64,000 nt of DNA from Paraburkholderia rhizosphaerae. GTDB lineage: Bacteria > Pseudomonadota > Gammaproteobacteria > Burkholderiales > Burkholderiaceae. Below the pieces are notes generated by a model that was not told the origin of the DNA, did not search any database, and saw nothing but the letters and a program-made list of their open reading frames with translations. How positions within the stretch are numbered: the stretch's first letter is position 1; each line of letters starts with the position of its first letter. Positions 17,902 to 26,936 of this stretch are shown piece after piece. Location of the stretch: the NCBI RefSeq assembly GCF_004366595.1, contig NZ_SORE01000022.1:62001-126000 (forward strand). Reading direction: 5' to 3'. The position numbers and the translations under genes are program-made.

Positions 17902-18309
17902 ATGTTGAACAAGCCCACGCTTTCCGTCGCCGAAACGACGCGGATTCTCGAGGCCGCCCGCGCCGAGGCGGTCAAGAACAATTGGGCGGTCACGATCGTG
18001 GTCGCCGACGACGGCGGCCATCCGCTCGGGCTCCTGCGCCTTGACGGCTGCGCGCCGATCAGCAGCTATATCGCGACCGAAAAGGCCCGCACGGCAGCAC
18101 TGGGCCGCCGCGAGTCGAAGCAGTACGAAGATGTGATCAACGGCGGACGTACCGCGTTTCTCAGCGTGCCGGTGTTGGCCGGCATGCTCGAAGGCGGTGT
18201 GCCGATCGTGGTCGACGGCCAGGTGGTCGGCGCCGTCGGCGTGTCCGGCGTAAAGTCGCCGGAAGATGCGCAGGTCGCCCGAGCCGGCGCACAGAGCGTC
18301 GCCAATTGA
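17902..18309 (+). CDS. glcG: GlcG/HbpS-family heme-degrading-like protein
   Basis: The 135-residue protein belongs to the GlcG/HbpS (DUF336) family. It shows the standard start LSVAETTRILEAARAEAVKN, then VADDGGHPLGLLRLDG and GGVPIVVDGQVVGAVGVSG. Members often lie in glycolate operons, where their role is unclear; some bind heme or cobalamin. There is no signal peptide. It is 81 bases before glcB on the same strand and very likely co-transcribed. Confidence 0.93.
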   Translation: MLNKPTLSVAETTRILEAARAEAVKNNWAVTIVVADDGGHPLGLLRLDGCAPISSYIATEKARTAALGRRESKQYEDVINGGRTAFLSVPVLAGMLEGGVPIVVDGQVVGAVGVSGVKSPEDAQVARAGAQSVAN

Positions 18310-18390
18310 CGGATATCGCGCCCAGCCCGTGCGCCGTCATACAGCGAAACCCACTCGCCCCAACGAAACAGCAGACAGGATGTACCGACG

Positions 18391-20571
18391 ATGACTCAGA
18401 CGAAGATGATTCAACGCGGCGGCCTGCAAGTGGCCGCCAACCTCGACCAGTTCATTGAAAAAGAAGCCCTGCCGGGCACCGGCGTCGACAGCGCCGCGTT
18501 CTGGGCCGGCTTCGACAAACTGGTGCATGACCTCGCGCCGAAAAATCGCGCGCTGCTCGCCGAGCGCGAGCGGCTGCAAAGCGAGATCGATGCATGGCAC
18601 CGCGCGCACCCGGGACCGGTGCGCGACGCGAACGCGTACCGCAAGTTTCTGCAGGACATCGGCTATATCGTGCCGGCGCCGGCACGCGTGCAAGCGACGA
18701 CCGACCACGTCGACACCGAAATCGCCGAGCAGGCGGGCCCGCAGCTGGTCGTGCCGCTGTCGAACGCGCGCTACGCGCTGAACGCAGCGAACGCGCGCTG
18801 GGGCAGCCTGTACGATGCGCTGTATGGCACCGATGCGATTGCCGACACCAATGGCGCGGAGAAAACCGCGAGCTTCAACCCGAAGCGCGGCGCCGCGGTG
18901 ATCGCGCGCGCCCGCGCGTTCCTCGACGAAGCCGCGCCGCTCGCGAACGGTTCGCATGCCGATGCGACGCGCTATGCGATCGATGGCGGCAAGCTGCTCG
19001 TCACGCTGAAGCACGGCAGCAGCGCGCTGCGCGACCCGGCGCAGTTCGCCGGTTTCCATGGCGAACCGGCGGCGCCGACCGCGGTGCTGATCAAGCACCA
19101 CGGTCTGCACTTCGAAATCCAGATCGATGCAACTGATTCGATCGGCAAGACCGATGCGGCGCATGTGAAGGACGTGCTCGTCGAAGCGGCGGTGACGACC
19201 ATCATCGACTGCGAAGACTCGGTCGCGGCGGTCGATGCGGACGACAAGGTCGAGCTCTACCGCAACTGGCTCGGTCTGATGAACGGCACGCTGACCGAAG
19301 AGGTCACGAAGAACGGCAAGACGTTCACGCGCCGCCTGAACGCGGACCGCGAGTACCGCCGTCCGGATGGTTCGAAGCTGACGCTGCATGGCCGCTCGCT
19401 GCTGTTTATCCGCAACGTCGGGCATCTGATGACGAACCCGGCTGTGCTCGATCGCGACGGCAACGAAATTCCGGAAGGCATTCTCGACGGCATCGTTACG
19501 ACGCTGTGCGCGCTGCATGACCGCACCCACAAGCTGAATTCGCGCACCGGTTCGATCTATATCGTGAAGCCGAAGATGCACGGCCCGGCCGAAGTCGCGT
19601 TCGCGAACGAATTGTTCGGGCGCGTCGAAGACGTGCTGGGCCTCGCGCGCAACACGATGAAGATGGGCATCATGGACGAGGAGCGCCGCACCAGCGTGAA
19701 CCTGCTCGCGTGTATCGCGGAAGCGAGCGCGCGCGTCGCGTTCATCAACACCGGCTTCCTCGACCGCACCGGCGACGAGATGCACACGTCGATGGAAGCG
19801 GGCCCGATGCTGCGCAAGGGCGATATGAAGTCGACCGCGTGGATCAATGCATACGAGCGCAGCAACGTGCTGGTCGGTCTCGCGGCAGGTCTGCGCGGCC
19901 GTTCGCAGATCGGCAAGGGCATGTGGGCGATGCCGGACCTGATGGCCGCGATGCTCGAGCAGAAAATTGCGCATCCGAAGGCCGGCGCGAACACCGCGTG
20001 GGTGCCGTCGCCGACGGCCGCGACGCTGCATGCGCTGCACTATCACCAGGTCGACGTGCAGGCGGTTCAGCAGCAACTCGAGCACACCGATTACGCCAGC
20101 GTGCGCGACGAACTGCTGGCCGGTCTGCTGACCGTGCCGGTTGTCGAGAAGGCGCAGTGGAGCGCTGACGAGATCCGTCAGGAAGTCGATAACAACGCGC
20201 AGGGCATTCTCGGTTACGTGGTGCGCTGGATCGACCAGGGTGTCGGCTGCTCGAAGGTGCCGGACATCAACAACGTCGGCTTGATGGAAGACCGCGCCAC
20301 GCTGCGGATCTCGAGCCAGCACATCGCGAACTGGCTGCAGCACGGTGTCGTGACGCGCGAGCAGGTCGAGGACACGTTCCGCCGGATGGCGAAGGTCGTC
20401 GACCAGCAGAACGCCGGTGACCGCCACTACAAGCCGATGGCGCCGAACTACGACGCATCGCTGGCGTTCAAGGCCGCATGTGCGCTGGTGTTCGAAGGAC
20501 GCGAACAGCCGAGCGGTTATACCGAGCCGCTGCTGCACAAGTTCCGTCTCGAACTGAAGGCGAAGGGCTAA
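18391..20571 (+). CDS. glcB: Malate synthase G
   Basis: The enzyme condenses glyoxylate with acetyl-CoA to malate in the cytoplasm. The protein is 726 residues, the typical size of the G isoform. Characteristic stretches include IIDCEDSVAAVDADDKVELY (magnesium and active-site region), MEAGPMLRKGDMKSTAWINA and ERSNVLVGLAAGLRGRSQIG. It follows glcG. The glycolate oxidase genes glcDEF are not in the window, so glyoxylate must come from elsewhere or from glycolate oxidised by distant genes. Confidence 0.98.
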   Translation: MTQTKMIQRGGLQVAANLDQFIEKEALPGTGVDSAAFWAGFDKLVHDLAPKNRALLAERERLQSEIDAWHRAHPGPVRDANAYRKFLQDIGYIVPAPARVQATTDHVDTEIAEQAGPQLVVPLSNARYALNAANARWGSLYDALYGTDAIADTNGAEKTASFNPKRGAAVIARARAFLDEAAPLANGSHADATRYAIDGGKLLVTLKHGSSALRDPAQFAGFHGEPAAPTAVLIKHHGLHFEIQIDATDSIGKTDAAHVKDVLVEAAVTTIIDCEDSVAAVDADDKVELYRNWLGLMNGTLTEEVTKNGKTFTRRLNADREYRRPDGSKLTLHGRSLLFIRNVGHLMTNPAVLDRDGNEIPEGILDGIVTTLCALHDRTHKLNSRTGSIYIVKPKMHGPAEVAFANELFGRVEDVLGLARNTMKMGIMDEERRTSVNLLACIAEASARVAFINTGFLDRTGDEMHTSMEAGPMLRKGDMKSTAWINAYERSNVLVGLAAGLRGRSQIGKGMWAMPDLMAAMLEQKIAHPKAGANTAWVPSPTAATLHALHYHQVDVQAVQQQLEHTDYASVRDELLAGLLTVPVVEKAQWSADEIRQEVDNNAQGILGYVVRWIDQGVGCSKVPDINNVGLMEDRATLRISSQHIANWLQHGVVTREQVEDTFRRMAKVVDQQNAGDRHYKPMAPNYDASLAFKAACALVFEGREQPSGYTEPLLHKFRLELKAKG

Positions 20572-20604
20572 GCACGCATCAGAAGCACGCATCACGCGTG
20601 AAGC

Positions 20605-20645
20605 GCGGCGCTTATCTGCTGGCATGGCCGGCGGGTAAGCGCCGC
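20605..20645. terminator. Hairpin after glcB
   Basis: GCGGCGCTTA and TAAGCGCCGC form a perfect 10-base stem with a 21-base loop, 34 bases after the glcB stop. There is no T tract, so it is either a weak terminator or an mRNA end-protecting stem. Confidence 0.5.
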
Positions 20646-20666
20646 GTTGCGTTTACGGCGTTGCGT

Positions 20667-20692
20667 GTACCGCGATACGTTTGCCGCGGTAC
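20667..20692. terminator. Hairpin between convergent glcB and asnB
   Basis: GTACCGCG and CGCGGTAC form a perfect 8-base stem with a 10-base loop, 30 bases from the asnB stop. Its position between convergent genes fits termination, but there is no T tract on either side. Confidence 0.45.
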
Positions 20693-20721
20693 GTTTACCA
20701 TGCCGCGGCGCCACACAATTC

Positions 20722-22557
20722 TCACACCAGCTCGACGTCGTAGCGTTCGAGCCAATCCATCAGCGCAAGCGCATGATCGATATTGACGCGCTCATGGTTG
20801 ATGCTCACGTCGCCGACCGGTTTGGCGGTCAAGCTGCGCAACGCGTCAAGGTCGAACATCTGCTGCACGATGGGCGACGGCTTCGCGAGCCGCGCCGTCA
20901 TCCGTTGCTGCAACAGCCGTTCGTAAGCCGGGTCCTGCGTGACCGGATACGGGCTCTTCTTACGCTGCAGAATCGCTTCGGGCAGCACGTCGTCGCAGGC
21001 GGCGCGCAGCAGGCTTTTCTCGCGGCCGTCGAACGTTTTCATGCTCCAGGGCGTGTTGAATACGTACTGCGCGAGCTCGTGATCGCAGAACGGCACGCGA
21101 ACTTCGAGTCCCAGCGCCATGCTGATGCGGTCTTTGCGGTCGAGCAACACCGGTAGCCAGCACGTCAGCGCGAGAAAGCAAAGTTCGCGCATGCGTCTTT
21201 TGACGCCTGTCTCGCCAGGCAGCGACGGCGTGGCGGCCGACATCTGCGCATGCATATCGGCGCGGTATTCGCGCAAGCGCAGTTCTTCGAGCAGGTCTTG
21301 CGACAGCACGCCGCCCGGATCGGGAAGCACGCGTAGCCACGGCAGCGTCGGCGCGTTGAGGGATTCGGCTTGATGAAACCATTGATATCCAGCGAATACT
21401 TCGTCGGCGGCTTCACCAGACAGTGCGACCGTCGAATGCTCGCGCAACGCGCTGAATAGCAGATAAAGCGACGGATAAAGATCGCCGCCGAGGATCCAGT
21501 TCGCGTCGAGCGCATCGCCCACTTTGCGCCTTACGTCGAAGTCGGCGAGTTGTTCGGGATCGAGCACGACCTCGGTATGTTGCGTGCACAACTGTTTGAC
21601 GAATTCCCGCACGAACGGCGTATCGGACGTGCCGCGATCCTGGTCGGCCACGAACGGTATGCCCGCGTCGGCGAAGTCGACGGAGTAGGACTTCACCGGC
21701 GAGCCGTGGCGATGCCGCATCACGCGGTCGGCCAGCGCGGTAATGGCTGACGAGTCGAGGCCACCCGACAGCAGGCTGCATAGCGGCACATCGGACACGG
21801 TCTGCTGCTGCACGATCCGGTCCAGATGCGCGCGCACCGTCTCGATCGTAACCGGCAGCGAATCGGCGTGCTCGCGCGCTTCGAGTTTCCAGTAGCAGCG
21901 CTCGGTGATTGCGTCGCGCGAGACACGCACGACGTAGCCGGGCTTCACTTCATGCATGCGGTCGTATATCGCGCGACCGGGGACGCGGCCAACTGTCAGT
22001 GTCTGCCGCAAGCCGTCGAGCCCGATGCGCGCGCGCACCTCCGGATGCGCGAGAATCGCCTTCGGCTCGGAGCCGAACAGCACGCCGCGGCCGAACGGCT
22101 GATAGAAGAGCGGCTTCACGCCGAACCTGTCGCGGATCAGCACCAGTTGCTGTTCGCGCACATCCCAGATCGCAAACGCGAACATCCCGGTAAAGCGCTC
22201 GACGCACGCATCGCCCCATTCGAGGTAGGCGCGCAGCACGACCTCGGTGTCGCTGTTCGTTCTGAATGCGTGACCGCGCTTGCACAAAACGTCGCGCAGT
22301 TCGGCAAAGTTATAGACCTCGCCGCTATAACTGACGCACGCGATCGTGCTGCCGTTTTCGAACGCGCACATTGGCTGCACGCCGCCTTGCAGATCGATAA
22401 CCGCAAGCCGGCGATGACCCAATGCGGCATGCCGGCCGATCCAGATACCTTGCGCATCGGGTCCGCGTAACGCCATCGTGTCCGTCATCGCCTGAACGAT
22501 CGCGCGCTCGCTGCTCAGATCTCGCTCGTAGTCAACCCATCCCGCGATACCGCACAT
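20722..22557 (-). CDS. asnB: Asparagine synthetase, glutamine-hydrolysing
   Basis: The enzyme makes asparagine from aspartate, ATP and glutamine. The 611-residue protein starts MCGIAGW, giving the N-terminal nucleophile C2 of the class II glutaminase domain (to about residue 210). The synthetase domain contains the pyrophosphate loop SGGLDSS at 264-270. Length and layout match AsnB-type enzymes found singly or in polysaccharide and secondary-metabolite clusters. No such cluster adjoins it here. It is divergent from a phosphodiesterase gene. Confidence 0.95.
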   Translation of the reverse strand: MCGIAGWVDYERDLSSERAIVQAMTDTMALRGPDAQGIWIGRHAALGHRRLAVIDLQGGVQPMCAFENGSTIACVSYSGEVYNFAELRDVLCKRGHAFRTNSDTEVVLRAYLEWGDACVERFTGMFAFAIWDVREQQLVLIRDRFGVKPLFYQPFGRGVLFGSEPKAILAHPEVRARIGLDGLRQTLTVGRVPGRAIYDRMHEVKPGYVVRVSRDAITERCYWKLEAREHADSLPVTIETVRAHLDRIVQQQTVSDVPLCSLLSGGLDSSAITALADRVMRHRHGSPVKSYSVDFADAGIPFVADQDRGTSDTPFVREFVKQLCTQHTEVVLDPEQLADFDVRRKVGDALDANWILGGDLYPSLYLLFSALREHSTVALSGEAADEVFAGYQWFHQAESLNAPTLPWLRVLPDPGGVLSQDLLEELRLREYRADMHAQMSAATPSLPGETGVKRRMRELCFLALTCWLPVLLDRKDRISMALGLEVRVPFCDHELAQYVFNTPWSMKTFDGREKSLLRAACDDVLPEAILQRKKSPYPVTQDPAYERLLQQRMTARLAKPSPIVQQMFDLDALRSLTAKPVGDVSINHERVNIDHALALMDWLERYDVELV

Positions 22558-22907
22558 ATCGACTCCTGTCAGTCAGATAACGACGCGCGTGCGCACCCGT
22601 CGCAAATGGATCGCGTCGCGTCGACGCGATTTGGACGTGACCGCGCCGTGACCTGTCACGCGACGCGACTGCACTGCACAGCGGATAACGCTTATCAGGT
22701 CGCGCAAATTCCTTGACGAGCCGCGCAATCTCCGCACTCGCGCGCCGCTTAACAGAACCTTAAGCACCGCGCGTTGTTGCACAAACGCCGCTGATCCGCG
22801 TAATTCAGCAATATGAAAGCGATAAATCACGGAAACGCCTTTCTCGCGCTGCACATTCGTCATCGATTACCAAGTGTTACTTCATCAACCCCTGAAAGGA
22901 TGGAACT
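22558..22907. other. Divergent intergenic region between asnB and the phosphodiesterase gene
   Basis: No gene is supported. CGTGAC-CT-GTCACG, a perfect 14-base palindrome, lies at 22647-22660 and could be an operator. GAAAGGATGGAACT just before 22908 is a good ribosome binding site. Confidence 0.45.
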
Positions 22908-24620
22908 ATGAGAACGACCGGGAAATCGATGCGTGTGCGGTACATGATCGGCGCCGTTGCGATGTCGCTTGCCGCGATGCATGCGGCGAGCGCGGCGGCG
23001 ATGGGCGGACAGGATCAGGACGGAAACAGTCACGGGCAGGGTCATGCCAGTGGACAAGGCAACGGCCATGGTCCGGTGAAACATGTGCTGCTGATCAGCT
23101 TCGACGGCTTGCATCAGCAGGATGTCGCGCGCTGTATCGGGTCGAATGCGTGCCCGAACCTCGCGTTGCTTGCGAAAGCGGGCACGACCTACACGAACGC
23201 GCACACACCCGGCTTGTCGGACTCGTTCCCGGGTCTTGCCGCACTCGTGACCGGCGGTTCGCCGAAGACGGCGGGTCTCTTTTACGACGTGTCATATGAC
23301 CGCACGCTGTATGCGCCGTCCGACACGCAGTGCACCGGCAAACAAGGCTGGAATGTGGTGTTCGACGAAACCACCGGCATCGATGCGCAGAACGGCGGCG
23401 CGCTGACTCATCTCGACGGCGGCGGCGCGTTCAACCCGCAGGCGATTCCGCATGCGAAGATCGGCGGCGTTTGCCAGCCGGTATTCCCGCACAACTATGT
23501 GAAGACGAATACGCTGTTCGAGGTAGTCAAGCAGAACATGCGCGGCTCGCGTACCGCGTGGGCGGACAAGCATGCATGGGGCTACGACTGGCTGAACGGT
23601 CCATCGGGCGTGGGCGTCGACGATCTCGCACGCACCGAGATCAACTCGATCGACGCTGCGACGAAGACCGACTATACGGATGTCTTCACGCATACCGAAA
23701 CATTCGACAATTTCCACGTGCAGGAAATGCTGAACGAGATTGACGGTAAGGACTCGACCGGGAAATCGAACGCAGACGTGCCGACGGTATTCGGCGCCGA
23801 CTTCCAGACGTTGAGCGTCGCGCAGAAGGCGCCGGTCGCGAGCGGCGGCGGTTATCTGGATGCCGACTTTACGCCGGGGCCGCAGGTGGCAGCCGCGATT
23901 ACTTATATCGACAACTCGCTGGCGCGCGTCGTGACTGAACTCAAGCAGCGTGGCCTCTATGATTCGACCGCGATTATCGTTACGTCGAAGCATGGCCAAT
24001 CGCCGACCGATCACACGAAGCTCGTGAAAAACGGCGACACGCTAACGAAGCTGCTCGAAGCGAACAACTTCCTCGACCCGAACGGCAACTTCGGTCAGGC
24101 CGCCACGAAGAGCGGCAATCTGAATGACGGTAGCGGTCTTGTCGATACCGGCTTTGTGCAGACCGACGACGTCGGCCTGATCTGGCTGCGCGATCAGAGT
24201 CAGGCCGCGACGGTCGTGAAGACGTTGAAGGCCAACCTGAGTTGCAACGCGCCGGGCATCTGCGCAGACGGTCCGCAAGCGTATATCCTGTCCGGCCCGG
24301 CACTCGCCGCGCGCTTCGGCAACCCGGCGCTCGGCCGTACGCCGGACATCATCGTGCAGCCGAATCCTGGCGTGATCTATACGACGAGCACTTCGAAGGA
24401 CGAAGAGCACGGCGGCAACGCGCCGGACGACAGTCACCTTGGGCTGGTGGTCTATGTGCCGCACGCGCACGATACGGGACGCACGATCGATCAGCCGGTG
24501 CTCACCACGCAGGTCGCGCCGTCGATCCTTCATGTGCTGGGTCTCGAGCCTGAACTGCTGCATTCGGTCGCGCTGGAGGGGACGCCGGTGCTGCCGCAAT
24601 TCGATCGCGACCGCTTTTAA
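22908..24620 (+). CDS. Secreted type I phosphodiesterase/nucleotide pyrophosphatase-like hydrolase
   Basis: The 570-residue protein has a signal peptide (cleavage near AASAAA, residues 25-31), followed by a His/Gly/Gln-rich linker (about 33-55). The catalytic domain is of the alkaline phosphatase superfamily. It shows HVLLISFDGLHQQDV at the first metal site, then SDSFPGLAALVTGGSP around the expected nucleophile, SKHGQSP near 360 and EEHGGNAPDDSHLGLVV near 500. These match the phosphodiesterase/nucleotide pyrophosphatase branch (PF01663) rather than sulfatases. The substrate is unknown. It is a single gene facing a deacetylase convergently. Confidence 0.88.
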   Translation: MRTTGKSMRVRYMIGAVAMSLAAMHAASAAAMGGQDQDGNSHGQGHASGQGNGHGPVKHVLLISFDGLHQQDVARCIGSNACPNLALLAKAGTTYTNAHTPGLSDSFPGLAALVTGGSPKTAGLFYDVSYDRTLYAPSDTQCTGKQGWNVVFDETTGIDAQNGGALTHLDGGGAFNPQAIPHAKIGGVCQPVFPHNYVKTNTLFEVVKQNMRGSRTAWADKHAWGYDWLNGPSGVGVDDLARTEINSIDAATKTDYTDVFTHTETFDNFHVQEMLNEIDGKDSTGKSNADVPTVFGADFQTLSVAQKAPVASGGGYLDADFTPGPQVAAAITYIDNSLARVVTELKQRGLYDSTAIIVTSKHGQSPTDHTKLVKNGDTLTKLLEANNFLDPNGNFGQAATKSGNLNDGSGLVDTGFVQTDDVGLIWLRDQSQAATVVKTLKANLSCNAPGICADGPQAYILSGPALAARFGNPALGRTPDIIVQPNPGVIYTTSTSKDEEHGGNAPDDSHLGLVVYVPHAHDTGRTIDQPVLTTQVAPSILHVLGLEPELLHSVALEGTPVLPQFDRDRF

Positions 24621-24657
24621 GCACTGCTTTCGCGTGACGATTCGACCCTGACGGGCG

Positions 24658-25644
24658 TCAGCCCGCCTGCAAATCGTGCGGCGGCGTGACGCTGCGCACG
24701 AGTCCCGCGCTTTGCATCGCGTCCATATGACGCGCGATCGCACCGGGCGTCGTGATCCACACGTCGCCTTGTGCGCGCGCCGCGGCGATATGCTGCAGCG
24801 CGCGCCGCAAGTGACGTAGCCGGTAAGGCTGCCCGACCAGATACGGATGCAGTGCGATGCCCATCACGAGCGCCTGCGGATGCCGGTCCGAGCGCACCTG
24901 ATCGCGCATTTCGTCGAACTGATCGATGATCATGTCGGCGAACGCGCGGCCGTCCAGATGACGGGCGATCATCATCGGCAGATCGTTCAATTCCTGCGGA
25001 TACGGAATCGACCATAGCGGGCCGCCGCGCGTGGCCATCGGCACCGGTCGATCGTCGTGACACCAGTTCAGCGTGTAGCGATAGCCGGTCTGCGCGAGCA
25101 GGTCGGGCGTGACATGCGACTCGGAAATCCAGGGCGACAGCCAGCCGGCCGGTGGCGTGCCCGTATGCGCGGCGATCCGGTCGCGGCAATGCACGAGCAG
25201 CGCGCGTTCGTCCGCTTCGCTGAGTGTGCTTTGCCGTTGCGAGTTCGTATGGCCATGTCCGATCAACTCGTCGCCGCGCGCGACGCACGCATCGATCACT
25301 TCCGGGCAATGGTCGTACAGCGACGTATTGATCAACACGCCTGCCGGCATATCAAGCTGATCGAACAGTTCGAGGCAACGCCACACACCGACCCGATTGC
25401 CATATTCGCGCCAGCTGTAGTTCAGCACGTCCGGCTCGGGCGACACCGGGCCCAGTGCCGCACCGAGTCCGCCGCCGAACGCGAAGTGCTCGATGTTGAA
25501 GCCGAGATAGACCGCGAGTGTTTTGTCGCCGGGCCAGCGGAATGCATCGGTGTCCGTGATCGGCCGGTAAGGGAAGCGGCCGTGGGTAGTGAGCGGACCG
25601 AATTCGGTCTGCTGGGCTGCATGGACACAGCGGGTTTCGTTCAT
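24658..25644 (-). CDS. Polysaccharide-deacetylase-fold hydrolase (PuuE/allantoinase-like)
   Basis: The 328-residue protein has a NodB-type fold. LYLGFNIEHF-like residues occur near 45, GVLINTSLYDHCPEVIDACV near 105 and a GHGHTNSQRQS motif near 130. No signal peptide is present, so it is a cytoplasmic enzyme rather than a cell-wall deacetylase. Cytoplasmic members of this type include PuuE allantoinase and other ureide or amide hydrolases. It neighbours a GntR regulator and a nucleoside-type ABC importer, which fits purine or pyrimidine-derivative breakdown. ATG 25644 is the start; an upstream TTG (25677) is also in frame. Confidence 0.85.
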   Translation of the reverse strand: MNETRCVHAAQQTEFGPLTTHGRFPYRPITDTDAFRWPGDKTLAVYLGFNIEHFAFGGGLGAALGPVSPEPDVLNYSWREYGNRVGVWRCLELFDQLDMPAGVLINTSLYDHCPEVIDACVARGDELIGHGHTNSQRQSTLSEADERALLVHCRDRIAAHTGTPPAGWLSPWISESHVTPDLLAQTGYRYTLNWCHDDRPVPMATRGGPLWSIPYPQELNDLPMMIARHLDGRAFADMIIDQFDEMRDQVRSDRHPQALVMGIALHPYLVGQPYRLRHLRRALQHIAAARAQGDVWITTPGAIARHMDAMQSAGLVRSVTPPHDLQAG

Positions 25645-26048
25645 AAAAGATGAAGAGCAATGAAAGGAAGCGTTCAACCACTAGCCAGGGAACGCATGTA
25701 CGCATCGTGTTCGATGTGTTGTATCCCTGACTAAAAATCGCTGTCGACAATACGTGGTTTTGGCGTATGCAGCAACCCGTCAAAACGGTGTACCAAAACG
25801 GGGTGCCGATTCGCCGCGATGGCGCATCGTACGCGCCAAAAGTGGGCGTAACGCGGTGCGTGCGCGACGCTCGATTCACTGTGTCCAGTCGACGCCCGGA
25901 CATCGCAAGCTCATTCCTGTATGCGTCAGCCGCGCGTTTCGTATCCTTGACGTATCTGCCTGGCATACAAGTTGCGAACTGTCGCGTCCACTTACTGGTC
26001 GATGCGCGGTGGTGCGCGACCATTCCAGTTCTCTTACCGCTTTCTTTC
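25645..26048. other. Divergent regulatory region between deacetylase-like gene and GntR gene
   Basis: This 404-base gap carries no supported gene, although a frame is open across part of it. It contains back-to-back 13-mers CAAAACGGTGTAC and CAAAACGGGGTGC at 25781-25806. An inverted relative, GGTTTTGGCGTATGC, starts near 25756. These look like operator half-sites, possibly for the adjacent GntR protein. Confidence 0.55.
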
Positions 26049-26825
26049 ATGAAGCCAGTCAGTCGTGCCGATGTTGCGTATCTGTCGTTGCGGCAGGCCA
26101 TTGTCGAGCAGGCGCTCGTGCCGGGCACGAAGCTGCCCGAAGATGCGCTTGCCGCGCATTTCAGCGTAAGCCGCACGCTGATCCGCGCGGCACTCGCGCG
26201 CCTCGCGAACGAAGGGCTGATCGACACGGGCAACAAGCGCACCGCAACCGTTGCACGGCCGAGCCGTGAAGAAGCGAAGGCGGTATTCGACGTGCGCCGT
26301 TGTCTCGAAGTCGAGGTGGTGCGTCTGGTCGCTCTGAACTGGCAGCCGCATTTCGCCGCGCTGCTCGATGAACATGTGCGCGCCGAAGAGGCCACGCTCG
26401 GCGCGGGCAGCGCGAAGCTCGAGTTGCGCATCGCGAGCGAATTCCATCTGCTGCTTGCGCAATTGACCGGCAATCCGTTGATGGAGCGCTATGTGTCCGA
26501 GGTGGTGTCGCGTTGCTCGCTGATCCTCGCGGTGCATGGACATGAGCCGTCGCAGGAGTGCGGGATGCGCGAGCACCGCACGCTAATCGACGCACTGCGC
26601 AAGCGCGACGCCAGCCGTGCGCAGCAGTTGATGCGCGAGCACCTGGAAGCGCTTGAAGCGCGCTCGCTGGTCGATCCTCCGGATGAAGAGCGGCATGACG
26701 TGGTCGAAATACTCGGCCGCTATTCGACGGCATTCTCGCCACCCGACAAACCCGCGCCAAGCGCACGCGCGGCATCGTCCAACCCGCGCGCAACGGCAGC
26801 GGCAAATCGCGCGCGCAGCAAATGA
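26049..26825 (+). CDS. GntR-family transcriptional regulator (FCD-type)
   Basis: The 258-residue regulator has an N-terminal winged helix (residues 1-70: LSLRQAIVEQALVPGTKLPE and FSVSRTLIRAALARLANEGL) and an FCD effector domain (about 80-215) with histidines that usually bind metal (EFHLLLAQLTGN, EHRTLIDALRKRD). The C-terminal tail is Ala/Ser/Arg-rich and probably disordered. The frame is open upstream, but MKPVSRADVAYLSLRQ at 26049 is the natural start. It sits between the deacetylase and the BMP gene and likely controls the cassette. Confidence 0.92.
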   Translation: MKPVSRADVAYLSLRQAIVEQALVPGTKLPEDALAAHFSVSRTLIRAALARLANEGLIDTGNKRTATVARPSREEAKAVFDVRRCLEVEVVRLVALNWQPHFAALLDEHVRAEEATLGAGSAKLELRIASEFHLLLAQLTGNPLMERYVSEVVSRCSLILAVHGHEPSQECGMREHRTLIDALRKRDASRAQQLMREHLEALEARSLVDPPDEERHDVVEILGRYSTAFSPPDKPAPSARAASSNPRATAAANRARSK

Positions 26826-26936
26826 CGTTGCCATAAGCCCGCAGCAAACACATAGCAACCGCATAGCAACCTCGACCCGACTCGACGCGTGACTCCCACA
26901 CGCCCGAACACACTCATTGCCTGGAGCGAAGCACCC

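Noticed and set aside
18337..20625. 762-codon open frame on the minus strand opposite glcB
   Set aside because: It is an antisense shadow of a highly biased GC-rich gene. It has no family-like sequence, and glcB on the plus strand is certain.
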